Origin: Oreohelix idahoensis
Lineage: Eukaryota > Mollusca > Gastropoda > Stylommatophora > Oreohelicidae
NCBI GenBank assembly: GCA_024509875.1
Contig: JAMPIV010021219.1
Location: forward strand, 248,001-312,000
Direction of reading: 5' to 3'
DNA: 64,000 nt
Shown one piece after another: positions 23,860 through 36,500 of the stretch. Position 1 is the first letter of the stretch, and every line of letters starts with the position of its first letter. The translations under genes were made by a program, and so were the position numbers. A model generated the notes under the pieces. It ran no database searches and was not told the DNA's origin. It saw only the letters and a list, made by a program, of their open reading frames with translations.

Positions 23860-26400
23860 GTGGTGAAGTGAGATGTTATAAATATTTATAGGGGACTTAG
23901 ATTACTGACTGAGATCAGCTGTGAAGGTATCTATATCTATTAAGAGTAGTGTATTATAGATAACCTTACTTGCTACCACATATCTATATATATCTCAGTC
24001 AGAATTATTCTGGAATAGTGTGATGACTACGTTATGTGTCTAGGGTATGTGTATGATGAAGTGTAAGTCACAACAACAGACAGATAAACAATTTAATTTA
24101 ATCCACTACTCTTAACAACACTGTGACACTCACATACATATAACACTCTATGAGAATATCTTAAAGAAGTCACTCGTAACTTTTCAAATAACAATATGTA
24201 TTCATTACTGGCATGAATGAATATGTGTCCTGATTCAACTACAAGGGAACCAGGAATCACAATCAATTTAAATTACAAGTATATGTACAGACTTTATCAA
24301 TATGAATATTGTAGTGACATATATTATTAAAAAATATCCTATGTGTGTCAGTTGTGTAGTAGTAATATGAGGTAATACTGGTTTGGTTTTGTTCAAGCTC
24401 TGTTGGTATTTGTCATCATGACTTCAATAGTTTGTCTTTAGGGACTAGTATTGGAGATGTTCTCAGTTCCTGATATTAAGACAATTAAATTCCCCTCTGA
24501 ATGTTATTTTTACAAAGTCATTTCAAGATGAGGGGACATAATGTTGAGCTCAGCTGGCCAAATCAGCTTATCTTGAGTGATGGCGGCAGGAAAGGACTCC
24601 TCTGCTCGAATTCTCCTCTGGGCTCTGGAGACACCTCACTGATAGCTAAATGGACCAAGGAGTATGCTGTCCGACTCTGGATTCAGCAAAGCTCTGACCA
24701 GGTGCTGCTCAGTACCATCAAGACCACTGTCCCTGAAATCAAGAAGGATGTACCTTCTACTTCATAACTAATTTATATTTTCTTTTTACACTGACACAAT
24801 ACATCACAAACATTGCGTTCAGAGCGTTAGGCCAACAGTCAGCTTCATCTGAAATACTTTATTATACCAGTCAGCATTTTACCTCCTTAATATTTCCAAG
24901 TACCACTTTACCTCGTACGCCTCTGCACTTCCAGCATTATTTCTTTCTAATCAATCATCCAGGTGTCAGTGTACTATTTGGCCATTCCATGCCGTTTTAC
25001 TTCCCTCCGACACCCTCTGTTCAGGCTGGAGCATTATAGGCTTTATCTCCTGTTTGCCACTGAACTACACATATATATACAGGCATAAATTAACAATTTA
25101 CATTCAATTTTCATTAAAAGATACTGAATGGTTTCAAGCTTACCACAATTCATAGAAATAAAAAGAAAACACAGATATTTCTGGATTAAACTAGCAATGA
25201 ATTCCTTGGCACCCACAAATTACTGGCACAAAATTTTAGCTCCATCTGCTTATGTGTCTACCTTAAGGCTACCTCTTTTTAGCAAAAGCAATTAACACAA
25301 ATATGCTTTGAGCACTGTGGCTTCAACCACAAAACTCATGCTTATATCAAGCTTATATGAATTAGTCACTGGTATTATAACCAAGCATTATTTCACATTT
25401 CTCCCAAACCGTGGTTTCGAACTAACGCTCCTAAGTGATTATATCAGCGAGTCTGGCCAATGAGAGCCCACGTTTTTCGACAAGTGTTTGAAAAAATGTT
25501 ACCTTTTCACGTCTCCCCTAACAACGAAAGATAGTATTTATAGCCCGACCAATCGTGGTTAGTCTTTCATTTGTTGCGCTCCAATCAATTTGGAGTTTAC
25601 ATGCTAGGCTAATTCTGTAACGTAAGATTTTTTTCAAACACGTTATAAAAAAATTTTATGAGCAGTAATGATTCCATGCTGTCAGGCATCCCCACTATTT
25701 TATTTTGGGTATAATTTATTAATTCCTGGACTATTTGCGTAACGTTTTACATATTCTTTGTCAGCAAGCCCTAAGGAACCCAAATATCCAAATTTAAAAG
25801 AGCTACGTGGCTGCGTTCAAAATATGCAATTTCTTCTACCTCCTGTTTCGAAGATGTGCTGTCTGGGTACTGTTATGTTTTCAACCGTAAACCCATCTAT
25901 TGTTATCTTTCCTAATAAGCGTTTTTTTTATGATTTTTTAATAAACCTAACTCTGGAAAGGGTAGTGTAGTTTTTTTATCACTGTCCTAGTCTGAAAAAA
26001 AAGTTAGTGCATGTAGCAACTTACACGCGGTGATAGTTGTAATTGTGTATCGCATCGACGCGTGATTGCATGCATGTGTATAGCGCAGCGAGCTTCGTGC
26101 ATTGTTGCATGCCCTCAGCCCTCCCTCTCTCTCTCTTTATCCTTTAGTCCATCTGTTCGTTCGTTTTGGTAACGCTAGTGTAAAAAATGACAGGAAATGG
26201 AATTAAATTTAGGGTCATTACGTCTTGCATTAATTTCTCAATGGTGTTTTTGTCTTTAGAAAAGGCAGCACACTTTTTCATTGAAGAAAAGGCGGTTATA
26301 AATTGCAGTAAGCTTTATTTACTATCAACGTGGAAAGCGTTTACAATTTGCAGAACGAAGCCAGAAAACAAGGGGGATTTCGAGACGTACTGTGGACTCA
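23860..26400 (+). repeat. Unidentified ~2.4-kb repeat R, copy 1
   Basis: Begins TGTGGTGAAGTGAGATGTTA. Matches copy 2 (38650-41023, opposite strand) in order through many blocks: TATAAATATTTATAGGGGAC, GAGATCAGCTGTGAAGGTAT, GACTACGTT...GTGTCTAGGG, TTGAACTACAA/CAGG, TGGACCAAGGAGTATGCTG, CTCTGCACTTCCAGC, ATAATTTATTAATTCCTGGA, CTAAGGAACCCAAATAT and TTTCCTAATAAGC, down to about 26370. An 88-codon frame (24501-24767) lies in it but shows no known motif. The start resembles an LTR (TGT...), yet no PBS, gag or pol is seen; class unknown. Its far end may reach 26700 where gypsy pol begins. Confidence 0.8.
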
Positions 26401-26735
26401 TTGTGACAGCACTGTTTTTACCATTGCTCTTTTCTTTATTATATGTATTTATTAGGCTTTATATTTACCTGATAATTTATATATGTGGATTAGAATATTT
26501 CACGACACCTCCCCTCTTAAAACAGACATTATATGTCAGTCCTTTATTCTATATACACATAGAGAAATTTTTTATTATTTCTGGGGTTTACGGTGATTCT
26601 CATCACACGGATGGCGGCTTAAAAAATCCGCTCCCAAATTGGGTTTTTCCAGATATATACTCAATGCTAAAATTTATATGGAGCCAAAAGTAAAGACCAT
26701 CGGGAGTAACCTGGAGTTCTCATGCCTAGCCTGTG

Positions 26736-27191
26736 CTAGAGAAACGATAAAGGTTTGTGGTCTGTTTGCAACTTAAATGCCTTCCCATACAGATAAATAT
26801 TGAATTTCTTTATTGCCCATATTACTGCAAGACATTCTTTTTCGCTAGTTGAGTAGTTGATTTCAGCTTTATTCAACTTTCTGCTAGCATATGCCACTGG
26901 GCTTAATTCCCCATCCAATGCATCTCTGATTTCTGTAGTAGAGTTGCACCCTAACCCAATATTACTTGCATCCGTCCTTACTATGAATTCTTGACTTAAG
27001 TCAGGTAATTTCAAAATGGGTTTACTTGTGAGCTTTTCCTTCAATTCTTGGTAAGTCATTTCACATTGTGGTGTCCATGTAATGCGATCTGGATGTCCTT
27101 TACGTGTCAATTCAGTTAACGGTGCACATATGGAATTAAAGTTTTTGATATACTTCTGGTAGAAACCACATAATGAGACAAAGGATCTCAC
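26736..27191 (-). pseudogene. Gypsy-type RT connection and RNase H, truncated
   Basis: One open frame of 151 codons on the minus strand starts with the FVSLCGFYQKYIKNF block just after the RT thumb, then FIVRTDASNIGLG (the first RNase H aspartate, TDAS), YASRKLNKAEINYSTSEKE (the catalytic E of the ExE region) and LQTDHKPLSF, the TDH motif. RNase H would degrade the RNA strand of the hybrid during reverse transcription. The frame ends right after TDHKPLSF; the remainder of RNase H and all of integrase are absent because the element is cut at about 26.73 kb. Confidence 0.93.
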
Positions 27192-27517
27192 GTCCTTCTT
27201 GGTTTGTGGTCTCGGGGGGCTTTCTGTAGTTTCTCTAAATTCTTTGGGTCAGGGGTCATGTTTCCCTGATAAACTGTGTGTCCCAAAAATTCCAATTCTT
27301 TACATCCAACGCAACATTTGGTTGGTCGGGCTGTTAAATTTGCCTCCCTGAGTCGATCAAACAGCATGTTCAGAGAGTCAATGTGTTCCTCAAATGTTTC
27401 TGTTGCTATAAGGATATCATCCATAAAATTTGTTATACAGGGATTATTCAGAGGATCCAATAATTTTCTCATCATTCTAGAGAAGACACTAGGCGCATTC
27501 TTCAATCCAAATGGCAA
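27188..27517 (-). pseudogene. Gypsy-type RT, catalytic half
   Basis: MPFGLKNAPSVFSRMM is the PFGLxNAP block and ITNFMDDILIAT contains the catalytic box as FMDD, a permitted form of YxDD. HIDSLNMLFDRLREANL and ELEFLGHTV (the FLGH block) follow. The frame is lost at about 27190 by a single-base change next to the following RNase H frame and joins the upstream RT frame through another shift near 27520-27545, so at least two frame lesions separate three pieces of one ancestral polyprotein. Confidence 0.93.
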
Positions 27518-27539
27518 TCTATTAAACTCATAGTGTCCT

Positions 27540-27985
27540 TGCTAGGTATGGTCTAACCTCAGGCTTTACTGGAATCTGATAGTATCCTTTACTCAGATCC
27601 ACTTTTTTGAGAAATATTTAGCTTTATTTAGTCTGGCAAACAGCTGATTTGTATCCGGCAATGGATACACCTGTCCTTCTGTAATAGCATTCAGTCTCCT
27701 GTAATCTATACAGAGTCTATGTTCTCCAGAGGGCTTCCTTAAGAGTACAACACCGGAACTATACGAAGACTCACTGTGCGAAATAATTCCTTCCTTCAAC
27801 AGATAGTCTATCTCTTCCTTCAAAGCTTTTTCTCCTTAGCAAACGGAATCGAATATGGTTTCATACAGACAGGTGTGGGAGTTCTATTTTTTTTTTAGTT
27901 TTCATAATCATATTCCAATAGGTGTTGTGTATGCCTGGTCGGTCTGTTAACACCTCTTGCAAATGATTATTTTTTTTTTTTTTTA
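27540..27985 (-). pseudogene. Gypsy-type RT, N-terminal half and linker
   Basis: The minus strand encodes EEIDYLLKEGIISHSESSYS, VLLRKPSGEHRLCIDYRRLN, a YPLPDTNQLFARL block and then (after a shift) VDLSKGYYQIPV containing the first catalytic aspartate. Upstream LTDRPGIHNTYW is the conserved turn before the RT domain. A T run at 27970-27985 and a frame change near 27830 break the link to the linker. Confidence 0.9.
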
Positions 27986-28229
27986 TTCCCTGACTTTTCC
28001 CGTTAAATGTGTACTGAAATTTTTCATACCCAAAAACCTGTGGGCCTGCTGTCCTCCACGATTGGATATGGTGTAAATGGGTATTATGATGAAACGAGTT
28101 GCCTACATCTGTAAATCATCATCCCATGAATTGTACAGAGCTAAACGTGTGTCGTCTTCCTTTTTCATCTCGCAAATATGAAGCGTTCATGGACAAGGTA
28201 GAGTCAAACAAGTAAGATTAGTATCTCTT

Positions 28230-28690
28230 ATCATCGATGTTATCTATCTTACAAATTATGTTCTTAGTTACTTCTCTTCGGACGCTCGCCGCCAGATGAG
28301 AAGTGAGGGGGTTTTTACCGAGACACAGCGACAGATTACCAACTTGTCTGTTCTTAAACATACCCACCTTAGGAAGTTTGGATGATGAGAAGATCAGTCA
28401 CACTTAAAACTGCATATGGACCCACCACCAATTCTGTTCCTTATTCTGAAATCTCACTCTGTCTAATAAAGTAAGGCAGTGATTTCTTTCTTTCTGAGGC
28501 TCTGTATTCAACAATATTTTCTGGTCTGGTAGTTCCCGCAAGTCTGTTCCCAGATAGGCAGCCTGGTTTTCTTAGAACGCCTGCGCTCCATTGCTCATTA
28601 GAAATCACATCATTTGGAATGAGTGTTTTTTCCACTGCTATTTGCCCGTCATCAACCACGATCTTAACAGAGTGGTCCAGCTGGCACTTT
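28230..28690 (-). pseudogene. Possible gypsy gag-pol region upstream of RT
   Basis: An antisense frame of 72 codons (28659-28441) sits in the place expected for the protease/linker. It contains no DTG or DSG protease motif that I can see. Position alone supports the call. Confidence 0.3.
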
Positions 28691-28719
28691 CATGGTAACT
28701 AATTAGGTCTATGTCCAAT

Positions 28720-31700
28720 TGCCCAATATTTTCTGGTACCTTGTCATCAGTCCCGTATTCTGGATACCCAAGCTACATTATATGGGATACCTTCCCGTTG
28801 TGTACGACCACTTTTTTTTTTGTCATTTGGCTTGACGGTTGGTTCTGTTTCCATTCGAATCTGGTTTTATTTTTCCGTGATGCCAACGTTTTCCAGCCTC
28901 AGGATTGTTTGCGCGATCATCAACCCCAGTCCAAGTCGAACCGACGCTTCAAAAAACTTTCAACTTTGGTTAATTCTGGATAAGATGCGTTATGGTGAAC
29001 CAACTCCCTCTATCCAACCAAATACTCAGTGTTTGATTTCCTCCATGTAATGATCCTGAATCAGGGGGGTGCTCTATTGCTTTCATCAAGTTGTCCCCTT
29101 GTTTAGAGTTCCATGCAACGGTATTGGAGAAAGCCTGAAAAACCTTTTTTTTCGGGCTTACTTTTAGAAGTTGGATAGTCTGCTGCCTACTAGATGGCAG
29201 TGTTTAGATCCAGTTTTGACATTGGCTCTCCGACCAAATCATAGTTTTCCTGGCCACATGTTTATAATTTCACGTTTTTCACACAAAGTCAGACTTTAGT
29301 ACAGCTTGTACCTAACTATGTTGCTCAATTGAAAGTTCGGGTTGTGAGGTCACCAGCAAGATCACGTTGCAAACAGAGGGTCTCTCCGCTATCAATAGGG
29401 TGTGTCCACCAGGGTCTATAAATTCCACCAATTGTGAGTGGATTCATCCCGGCTTATTCTCTATTAATCAGAGCAGCCTAATGTACTTCCGATTGTGCAC
29501 TAACGTCCGAGTGAGGAGATTTCACAGCTGGTCCTTGATCTGATGTTCAGCTTAAATTCTTCCCTTGTTGGGTTAAGATAGCTTGATCATAAGCAATACC
29601 CATGTGTCTTGACGATGTGCTTGCTCATGCTTACCAGTGGCCTTTGACCCCAACCACTAACGGGAATCTCATATGCCTTAGTATGTTCCTAACACTCTTG
29701 TTTGGCACCAAATAACAATGGGAATGGTGCACTAGCTTACCGTATCAATTGGGATTGTGCATCGATCTAGCCTGTTTATCAATATCTCAACTAATGTCTT
29801 CCATACTAAAACTTTCTACTTGTGGATCCTTGTATGAGAATTCTGTCACAGGTAATCTCGTTGACACGTTGTGGTGATGACGAGAGTTCTCTTGTGATAC
29901 GAGCAGCTACCAGCTGTGCCTTTCCATGATACTATTAGTCTCCATTGATTAGTATTAAATCAACTTGTGTGTCAGTTTTTCTTCATGACCTTTATTTAAA
30001 AGACTATCAATCATCCGTTTGCACAGTTGTAGGTTGCATGGTATGACAGGACTGTTTGACCAATTTGTTGCTGTCTCGCGTGAAGAAACATATACCCTCC
30101 TACCTTACAATGGCTTCAGTGTAGTTTGGCTCCGCTTTATAGTCACTTCATCCATTGCTCCCCCGCTATTCTATGTCTGGTTTCCACACATGTTTGGACG
30201 CGCTTTTAATTCTTCTCCACTTTCTATTTGCGGGAGTTTTATACCGGGAGTTGTCCATGGGTACAAACGCTGGGATACATTTTCGAGCTACCTTGCAGTA
30301 TTTACATTCTCACTTTTTTCCTAATTTGGTGTAATTGATCCCCATCCCGCCCTCCCCTGCACAAGTCCGTGTATGATCATGTCCTCACCACGCAATTGCC
30401 CCCCGCTGTTAAATGCTAAAGTTGTTGCAGGTGAGTGCCCTTTTATGTTGCTTATAAAGAGACATCTCTTCTCGCGGTTGTTTGTGTAAGTCATGTTCAC
30501 CAACTGGGATGAGTGGTATTGTCCTCCTGTAAGTGGTCGATCGATGACGCTTTGAAGTGTATTGCCTCTTTTCACAGGTTTCCAATTCTGCAACCTGAAT
30601 CTCGGTCATCAGTTCGTTATTGGACGCAGTGTTTCCTTCTACAATGTTGTCAGTTCACTCATCGATTGTTACATCTTACACAATTTTTACCACCACCCTT
30701 CTTTTCCTTGGATTGAAAGAATTTTCATTTCATTTTTTCATACTTATAATTCCTTTCATCGAATTGTGGGGTCAATTTATTGATTTATTTTCACTGTAAC
30801 CGTGCGTACCGTGGCCTTCAAAAAAAATTGCGTGAGGTGGCTTAGCGCTTTAATTTTTGATACTAGAGATCAAATCGTGGTATTTAGGATACAAAATCTT
30901 TGCCCTTTAGTCCAAAACCTGTTTTCGTGTCTTAGGTGGCATACCTATTAATGTTATGACTCAATTTTTTTTATTCCTGAGCTTTTTGATTAGCCTAGTT
31001 CAGGCAACAATTCTGACATTACGTATACGTGGCCTCTCTGAATCCTAGTGGTTCCCTTGAGTTAGAAACTTTTTCATGTCTGGAGCCCTGAAGGAGCTCA
31101 CATGGACTCTCGTTTCGCGCACTCAGGACCGGGCTAAGCGAATCTGCACCTTGTTCCTCCATGAGAAACTTTTCTCAAAGTCCTGGTAGCCTATATTGGA
31201 CTCTGATTGCTTCCAAGGTTTTATTGGTGGGGTTGGATGTATTACGTGACCGTTTCCTGAGTTCGTAGCAGATCTTGGGTGTTGAGGAGAGAAGGAGGAA
31301 GAGAGACTCCTCGTACGCCTGGTGCTTGGTGTGTGATGGATTAGGTTTCACTGGCTCCGTGTAGTTGACAGTATGGAGTTTTCAATTTCTCTATGGATTG
31401 GTTGAGTAGTGAGGAATTATGCCAATTTCCTAAGCATTTTTTTTTCCTATTTAAAATTCTGCATTTTCTGTTTCATACACTTAAACAAAAGAAAAAAAAA
31501 AAAAAAAAAGAGCCTGCTTTATGCATGTCATAATTTTCTGTATTAATAAAATAAGGATAGATTACTAACCCGGAGTGCCTACAGTCCCAAACCCGCTCTG
31601 CTACATTTTTGCAAAATAAACTTCAATAAGCTCGCCCCACGAAAGTCCCTGATGGCAGGATAACTTTGATAATTTAGACAAAGCTTGCACCTCTAGGTGT

Positions 31701-31880
31701 TTCTCTCTACGTAGCAACTCTGCCATCGTGTTGTAGCTGAATTATAGAGCAGATACGCTTATTTAGAGTAGCTCTCAATCTATGATCATCGTGCTATTTC
31801 GTCAAAACAAGAGTTATAGATAGCTAGAATGTTGAAAATGCTCGCGTAAGTAGCATTGAGTGTTGAGGCTGTGCTTGAGT
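28720..31880. other. Probable decayed gypsy interior, no motif retained
   Basis: In 3.1 kb I see no convincing zinc knuckle, protease or coiled coil. Antisense frames at 30593-30321 and 30609-30409 lie near the expected gag end but show no CCHC motif. A and T homopolymer runs (31490-31510) are present. Confidence 0.4.
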
Positions 31881-31885
31881 GAAAT

Positions 31886-32200
31886 TCACAGCTGAGCGTT
31901 GTGGTATGCATTCAGATCGTGCGGCCAACAGGGACAGGTACTGGCAGACCATTTTTCTAGAGGGTGGCGCGAGGTGCTGGCCGAATCCCTTTGGGATGCG
32001 TGAGAAACTTTTTTTTTTTTTTTTTCAGGAGCTATCTCCTTTACGTATTCGTCAGACGTGTGTGAATAGTTTCGTAACTCATGTTCCTGTTTCCCTTTGT
32101 AAGATCTCTTTAATCTTCTGGGTTGTTGTGGCTTTTTCCCTTTTCTGCATTGCAGCTTAATTGTTCCTATCGGTGTCTCTGGTCTGCTGGTCCCTTTCAC
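31886..32200 (-). pseudogene. Lysine-rich antisense open frame, possible gag
   Basis: One hundred and four codons, very basic (KGKKPQQPRRLKRSYKGK near residue 20). It is in the right place and strand to be gag of the decayed gypsy element at 26.7-32.6 kb. A KKKKK run comes from a homopolymer at 32010-32026 that probably shifts the frame. No family motif is visible, so it could be chance. Confidence 0.25.
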
Positions 32201-32600
32201 TTCTTCTGTTACCTTCGGCAGGATCGGTGGCCCAGCGCAATTGCTTTTAGACCTCTTTTGTCAGCGGGTCACTTGAGGGTGTCTAACCTCTTTAGCTTGG
32301 CTAATCTACTCGTGCCGTCTAATCGGTGGTCAACACTCTTAGTCAGCTCAAGCGGCGAACCATCTCCTTTTTCAGCCTCAAATTCTAGGAAAATTGTTTA
32401 CTTCTTAATTTTTCCCTGTCCAGGGCTTCTAACTTTCGTTTTCGCTTCAAACCTTTTTTTACTTCGCTTTTCTCAGCTGGCGATATTTATACCTGATGAG
32501 GGGTTAGGTAAATTGTTGGCACGATCGTAGATTACTCAGTAGTGAGAGAAGTACAGGCGTCGCTCATTAAGCCAGTTAAAGAAAGTAGGGTATCGCTCCA

Positions 32601-33240
32601 TGGTGTCGTTTAAGATGGCTTGTAATTCTTTAATCAGTGGACTGTTAATTATAATATGACGAATTGTTCTCATAATACTAGTGATAGAGCTGATCATGGT
32701 CGCTCTTTTATGCTAAAATTCTCGTCGCTCGTGGATCGCAATTGTCAATCTGTAAATTTCTTGTGAGACGCGGCGGCGAGGCGGCAAAGTGTATCTCATA
32801 GAACCAAACACAAAAAACTACACTAGATTTAGGTCGAGCATAATGGATGGAGAACAAACCGAGGATCTTAGTGTGGCTTGGATTGTTTGTTTTAGTATGT
32901 TTGTGGATTAGCTGTAGGAGTTAAGATAGAGGAGTTTTTTGCGATGTTTTCGCTTTAGAGATTTATGTTCTTATATTCTATTCCTTGAGTGTCAGTGTTG
33001 TCGTGTACTCTGAGTGCTGGGTAGTAGATTTTTTGTTATGTGGTCTATGGAGTAGTATTTTGTATAAGATATGGATGTGTGGAGGCGAGAAGAGAAGAGA
33101 GATCGTTAATGTATCTCATCAATGTGAGGTATATTCAATACTTTGTTTATATATTTGCTCGAGCGCTTGAAAGTGGGATCCGTTTTTCAGTGATGGTTCA
33201 TGTGTGTTTGGGGTTTGATGGTGATTGTGATGTTATGATG
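32601..33240. other. Unannotated DNA
   Basis: Nothing recognised; composition drifts toward G/T-rich on the plus strand. Confidence 0.4.
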
Positions 33241-36060
33241 TGGTGTAGTGTGTGGAGGGGTGTCATATTAGGTGGTTAGGGGGGGGGGGGGGGCGGGGGG
33301 GGGGGAGCGGGGGGGGGGGGGGGGTGGGGGAGTGGGTAGGGGGCGGATCCCACTTTGGGGGGGGGGGGGGTGGGGTGGTGGGGGGGGGGGGGGGGGGGGG
33401 GGGGGGAGTGGGGGGGGGGTGGGACTTCCTAGAGAGTGAGGGCAAAGTAGTGGATTGGGGGGGGTTGGGGGCGGCGGGGGCAGTGGGAGGCGGGATTTTG
33501 GGGGTGGGTGTGTGGGGAGTAGGAGGTAGGGTTTGGGGGGCGGGGGTGTGCGATTTGGGTGTCGAGGTGGGTGAGTGAAATCGTGTGGGTCTGAGGTGTG
33601 GTATTTGTTTCCGGGGTTTAATTGGGTTTTTCGGTCTCTCATTGTGTTTTTTTTTTTTTACGTCCGAATGGGGTGGATAAATTTTTGGTTCATGCTCCTG
33701 GGGGGATGGGGGATTGGGTATTTCGTTGGAGTTAATTAGAATGGATAAAAAGAGGATATGGACAGGGTTTTTTCGTAAGGTATAGGGTGGAAAAGGAGGG
33801 TGGGGTGTGGGGGAGGGGGTGGAGGGGGTGTTGTTTATGGATTAGTGGGGGTGGCGTGGTGAGAATATCTGGGGTGTGAATATAGTTTGGGTGGTGGGGA
33901 CACTGGGGTTATATTTGGGGGGGTCGGGGACCAGTTTGGGTGGGGCAGGTGGGTTGTGTTATGTTAGGGGGTGGGGGTGGTGGTGTGGGTGGGAGGGATT
34001 GTGAGCGGTGGGTTGGGGTGGGGTGGGGGTTAGGTGGTAGTTGGGAGGGGGGGGGGAACTGGGTGGTATCCTTTTATGCACGTGGGTTAGGGGGGGGTTC
34101 ATAGGACCTTGGATAAATACTTTTGATGGGGAGTGGGGTTTTGTGTGGGAGGAAAAACCTTGGGAGACAGCGGGTGTTGGGGGTTGGGGTAGTGTTAGGG
34201 TTTGACAGGTGGACCGTATATGGGGGGCGGGGGTTAAAGGTGGTGGTGATATTTGGGTTAGGGGTTTAATGATAGGGGTTGGGTAATGGGGGGGTTAGTT
34301 TGGTAGAGATATCTGGATTGAAGTGTTATTCTCGGGGGAAATTGTTATATTTTGTTGTTTTTATATGAGTGGTGGGGTGGGGGTGGGTTGTTGAGGGGTG
34401 ATGGTTGGTTTTTGGACATTTGGGTGGATTACAGATATAGTAGATTGCGGGTAGTTGGTTGTGTTTGGGGGTTGTGGTATGTGAGTGGGGTTTAGGACTT
34501 AGGGGTAGAACGTTGGGTGTGTGTACGATGGGGTTTATATAGTACGGTTTGGTATATTGTGGATGGAGTCCTCGCTTAGGTTATGGATTTTATTTAGGTC
34601 GTGGTGTTTGTGGTACCGGGTAGTTGGTTTGGTGGGAGGGGTTGGTTAGGCGAGGTGAATTCTCTGCATGGGGGGGGGGGGCCGTGGTGGGAACGGGGCG
34701 TGGGATGGTACCTGAGGATGAAGGGGTGGGTATGGGGGGGAGTCTTCTCAACCTAGTCTTTAGGAGAATTGGGGTGAGTGGAATATTTTGGTTCTCGTAT
34801 AATGCCCTGTCGAGTTTCCAAGGGTGGAAGGGGTTGTGGGGTGGGTGGCCTAGGTAGGGGATTGACTGGGGAGCTTATGGGTGGGGCTGGTATAGGGGGG
34901 GGCCAGATGGGATGGGGGGAGTCCTCTTGATAATTGTCTTAACGGGGGGTGGACATGGCTTCTTTGAGGTGGAATGGGGATTTCGTGGTGGGGGGTTTGT
35001 GGGTGTGGGGGGGAAAGTACGAGTGGGTGGGAGGGGTTTTGCAAGTTGTTTGATGGGTTGACCTTTTGGGAGGCCTGGTGCAAAGACCCCGGGGTTGGGT
35101 GGGTTGGGGTGCACGGTATTATTCATGTAGCTCGGTGTGTGTGCAATATTAAGGGTGGGGGAAGCAGGTTAGAATTAGGGAGGTTTTAAGGATGATTTGG
35201 TGTGGGATGGGCCAGGATGTACCGGGTTTGTCAGTTGGGTGTTATGTTGTGGTGTTTGTAGTTGATCAGGGTTGTGTAGTGATGTTTTGGGTGTATGTGG
35301 GAGGGGGTTGGGGGTTTGGGCTTTAGTGTGGGGGCGGGGGGTATGGTGTGTGTGGGGGGTGGTGGGTGGGGGTGGTGTGATCTGGGGCGGGTGCGGAATG
35401 GGAGAAAACAGGGGGTCATATAACCCACTGGGTGGGGGGGGGGGGTGTTGGTTGGGTGTGGATGGGGCTTGTTGGATGTTTGTTGGGTGGGGTGTGGTGG
35501 GGTGGTGTGGTTGTGATTGGGGTGGGGGGGTGTGTTGGTGGCTGTGTGGTGTGTGGTGGAGGTGTGTTTTGTTGTGTTTTTTTTTGTGTGTGTGTGGGTG
35601 GTATGTGTGTTGTTTTTCCTCAGTGGTATTGTTATAGTTTAACAAGTAGATAACACCTGTGTTTTGTTCAATGACCTTTTTGGGGGTGGTTTGGGGGTAT
35701 GGTGGTTGGGTGGTTGGCAGGTAGTTTAGTGATGTTTTACGCCGTATACGTTGCTAGGGTGTAGTGTTGGTGAGTGGTGATGTCGGCACACATGTCTTGT
35801 GAGGCAACAATGTTATGTGGTCGTGCTGAGTAGTGGTGGGTTGATGGTTGGTTGTTGTGTTGTGGAGGTTAAATTGTGCTGGTGTAACGTGCTGTGTGGC
35901 GATTAGTAGGGGCGGTAGTTGGGGGTTTAAATGGGGTGGTTTAGTCAGTTTTGACGACTGTTTATGTATTGTCCGGTGGGAGGTTTCTGAGACGTTCACC
36001 CCCCCCCAATTAGTGTTTACCCCTCGTAGTTGACAGGGGGGGTGTTTTGAGCAGGGGTTT
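33241..36060. repeat. Cytosine-poor, G/T-rich low-complexity tract
   Basis: For nearly 3 kb the plus strand is dominated by G and T with very few C. Poly-G runs cluster at 33280-33420; GGGTGGG, GTGGTGG and GGGGTTAGG words fill the rest, with many potential G-quadruplex runs. Long open frames rich in Gly/Val (plus) or Pro/His (minus) reflect composition only. It may be real strand-asymmetric DNA or miscalled sequence. Confidence 0.8.
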
Positions 36061-36279
36061 TGTTAGGGTATTTTTGATGATGGTGACCCCTGTCACACGA
36101 CAATCAGATAGGCTTTTTAAAGAAGACATCACAGGACCATGTTGCGTTGAGGTGTTTTGCGATCATAACGGTGTGAGACGGTAACTTTTGATGCGCATAA
36201 AAAGAAATAGGGAGGCATTAGCAAAATAAAAGGCACTATTTGATGTTAAAGTAAGGTACTTGCTTTTCAAAACCGAGTT

Positions 36280-36500
36280 AATAATTGAAGTGGAAATTTT
36301 ATGAGTTAAAGGACTATGATTTAAAAGAAGCTTTGCATAACAACTGGCATACCCAAGCATTTTATATAGATGGAACGTTGGTTTATATTTTTTAATTCAA
36401 GTGGAACTTCTTGTGAGGGTAACGTATTCTCTTTACATATTTTCTTTAGTCAGGCACCATTGCCCTAAGGAACCCAAACATATTCAGCCAACTTATAACT
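36280..36500 (+). repeat. Repeat R, fragment (copy 5)
   Basis: Blocks TTTTATGAGTTAAAGGACT, AACTGGCATACCC, GGTTTATATTTTTTAATTCA, AACGTATTCTCTTTACATAT and CTAAGGAACCCAAACATAT follow the order of copy 1 at about 25650-25790. Further homology to the right is unclear. Confidence 0.65.

Larger units (their letters stand above)
26700..32600 (-). mobile_element. Decayed Ty3/gypsy-type LTR retrotransposon, antisense
   Basis: Read on the minus strand, pol runs RT (27830-27188) then RNase H (27190-26736) and stops abruptly at the border with repeat R; integrase and the 3' LTR are missing. Upstream (27.9-28.7 kb) is a pre-RT segment with LTDRPGIHNT, and further up a basic, lysine-rich open frame (32200-31886) that could be gag. 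Long T runs (27970-27985, 28810-28818, 32010-32026) and many frame changes interrupt it. No LTR was identified, so both ends are approximate and the 5' half is inferred. Confidence 0.6.

Noticed and set aside
24501..24767. 88-codon frame in R copy 1 as a gag-like gene
   Set aside because: Copies 2 and 3 do not preserve it and no motif is visible.
26187..26693. 168-codon plus-strand frame with a hydrophobic segment (LLFSLLYVFIRLYIYLIIYI)
   Set aside because: The start overlaps repeat R and the frame is not kept in R copy 2; A/T-rich DNA gives Ile/Leu/Tyr runs by chance. No motif.
33252..33642. Gly-rich and Pro-rich open frames of 108-124 codons
   Set aside because: They come purely from the G/T-biased tract and homopolymers; no domain or start context.
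35175..35645. 156-codon His/Pro/Thr-rich antisense frame
   Set aside because: Composition artefact of the same cytosine-poor tract.
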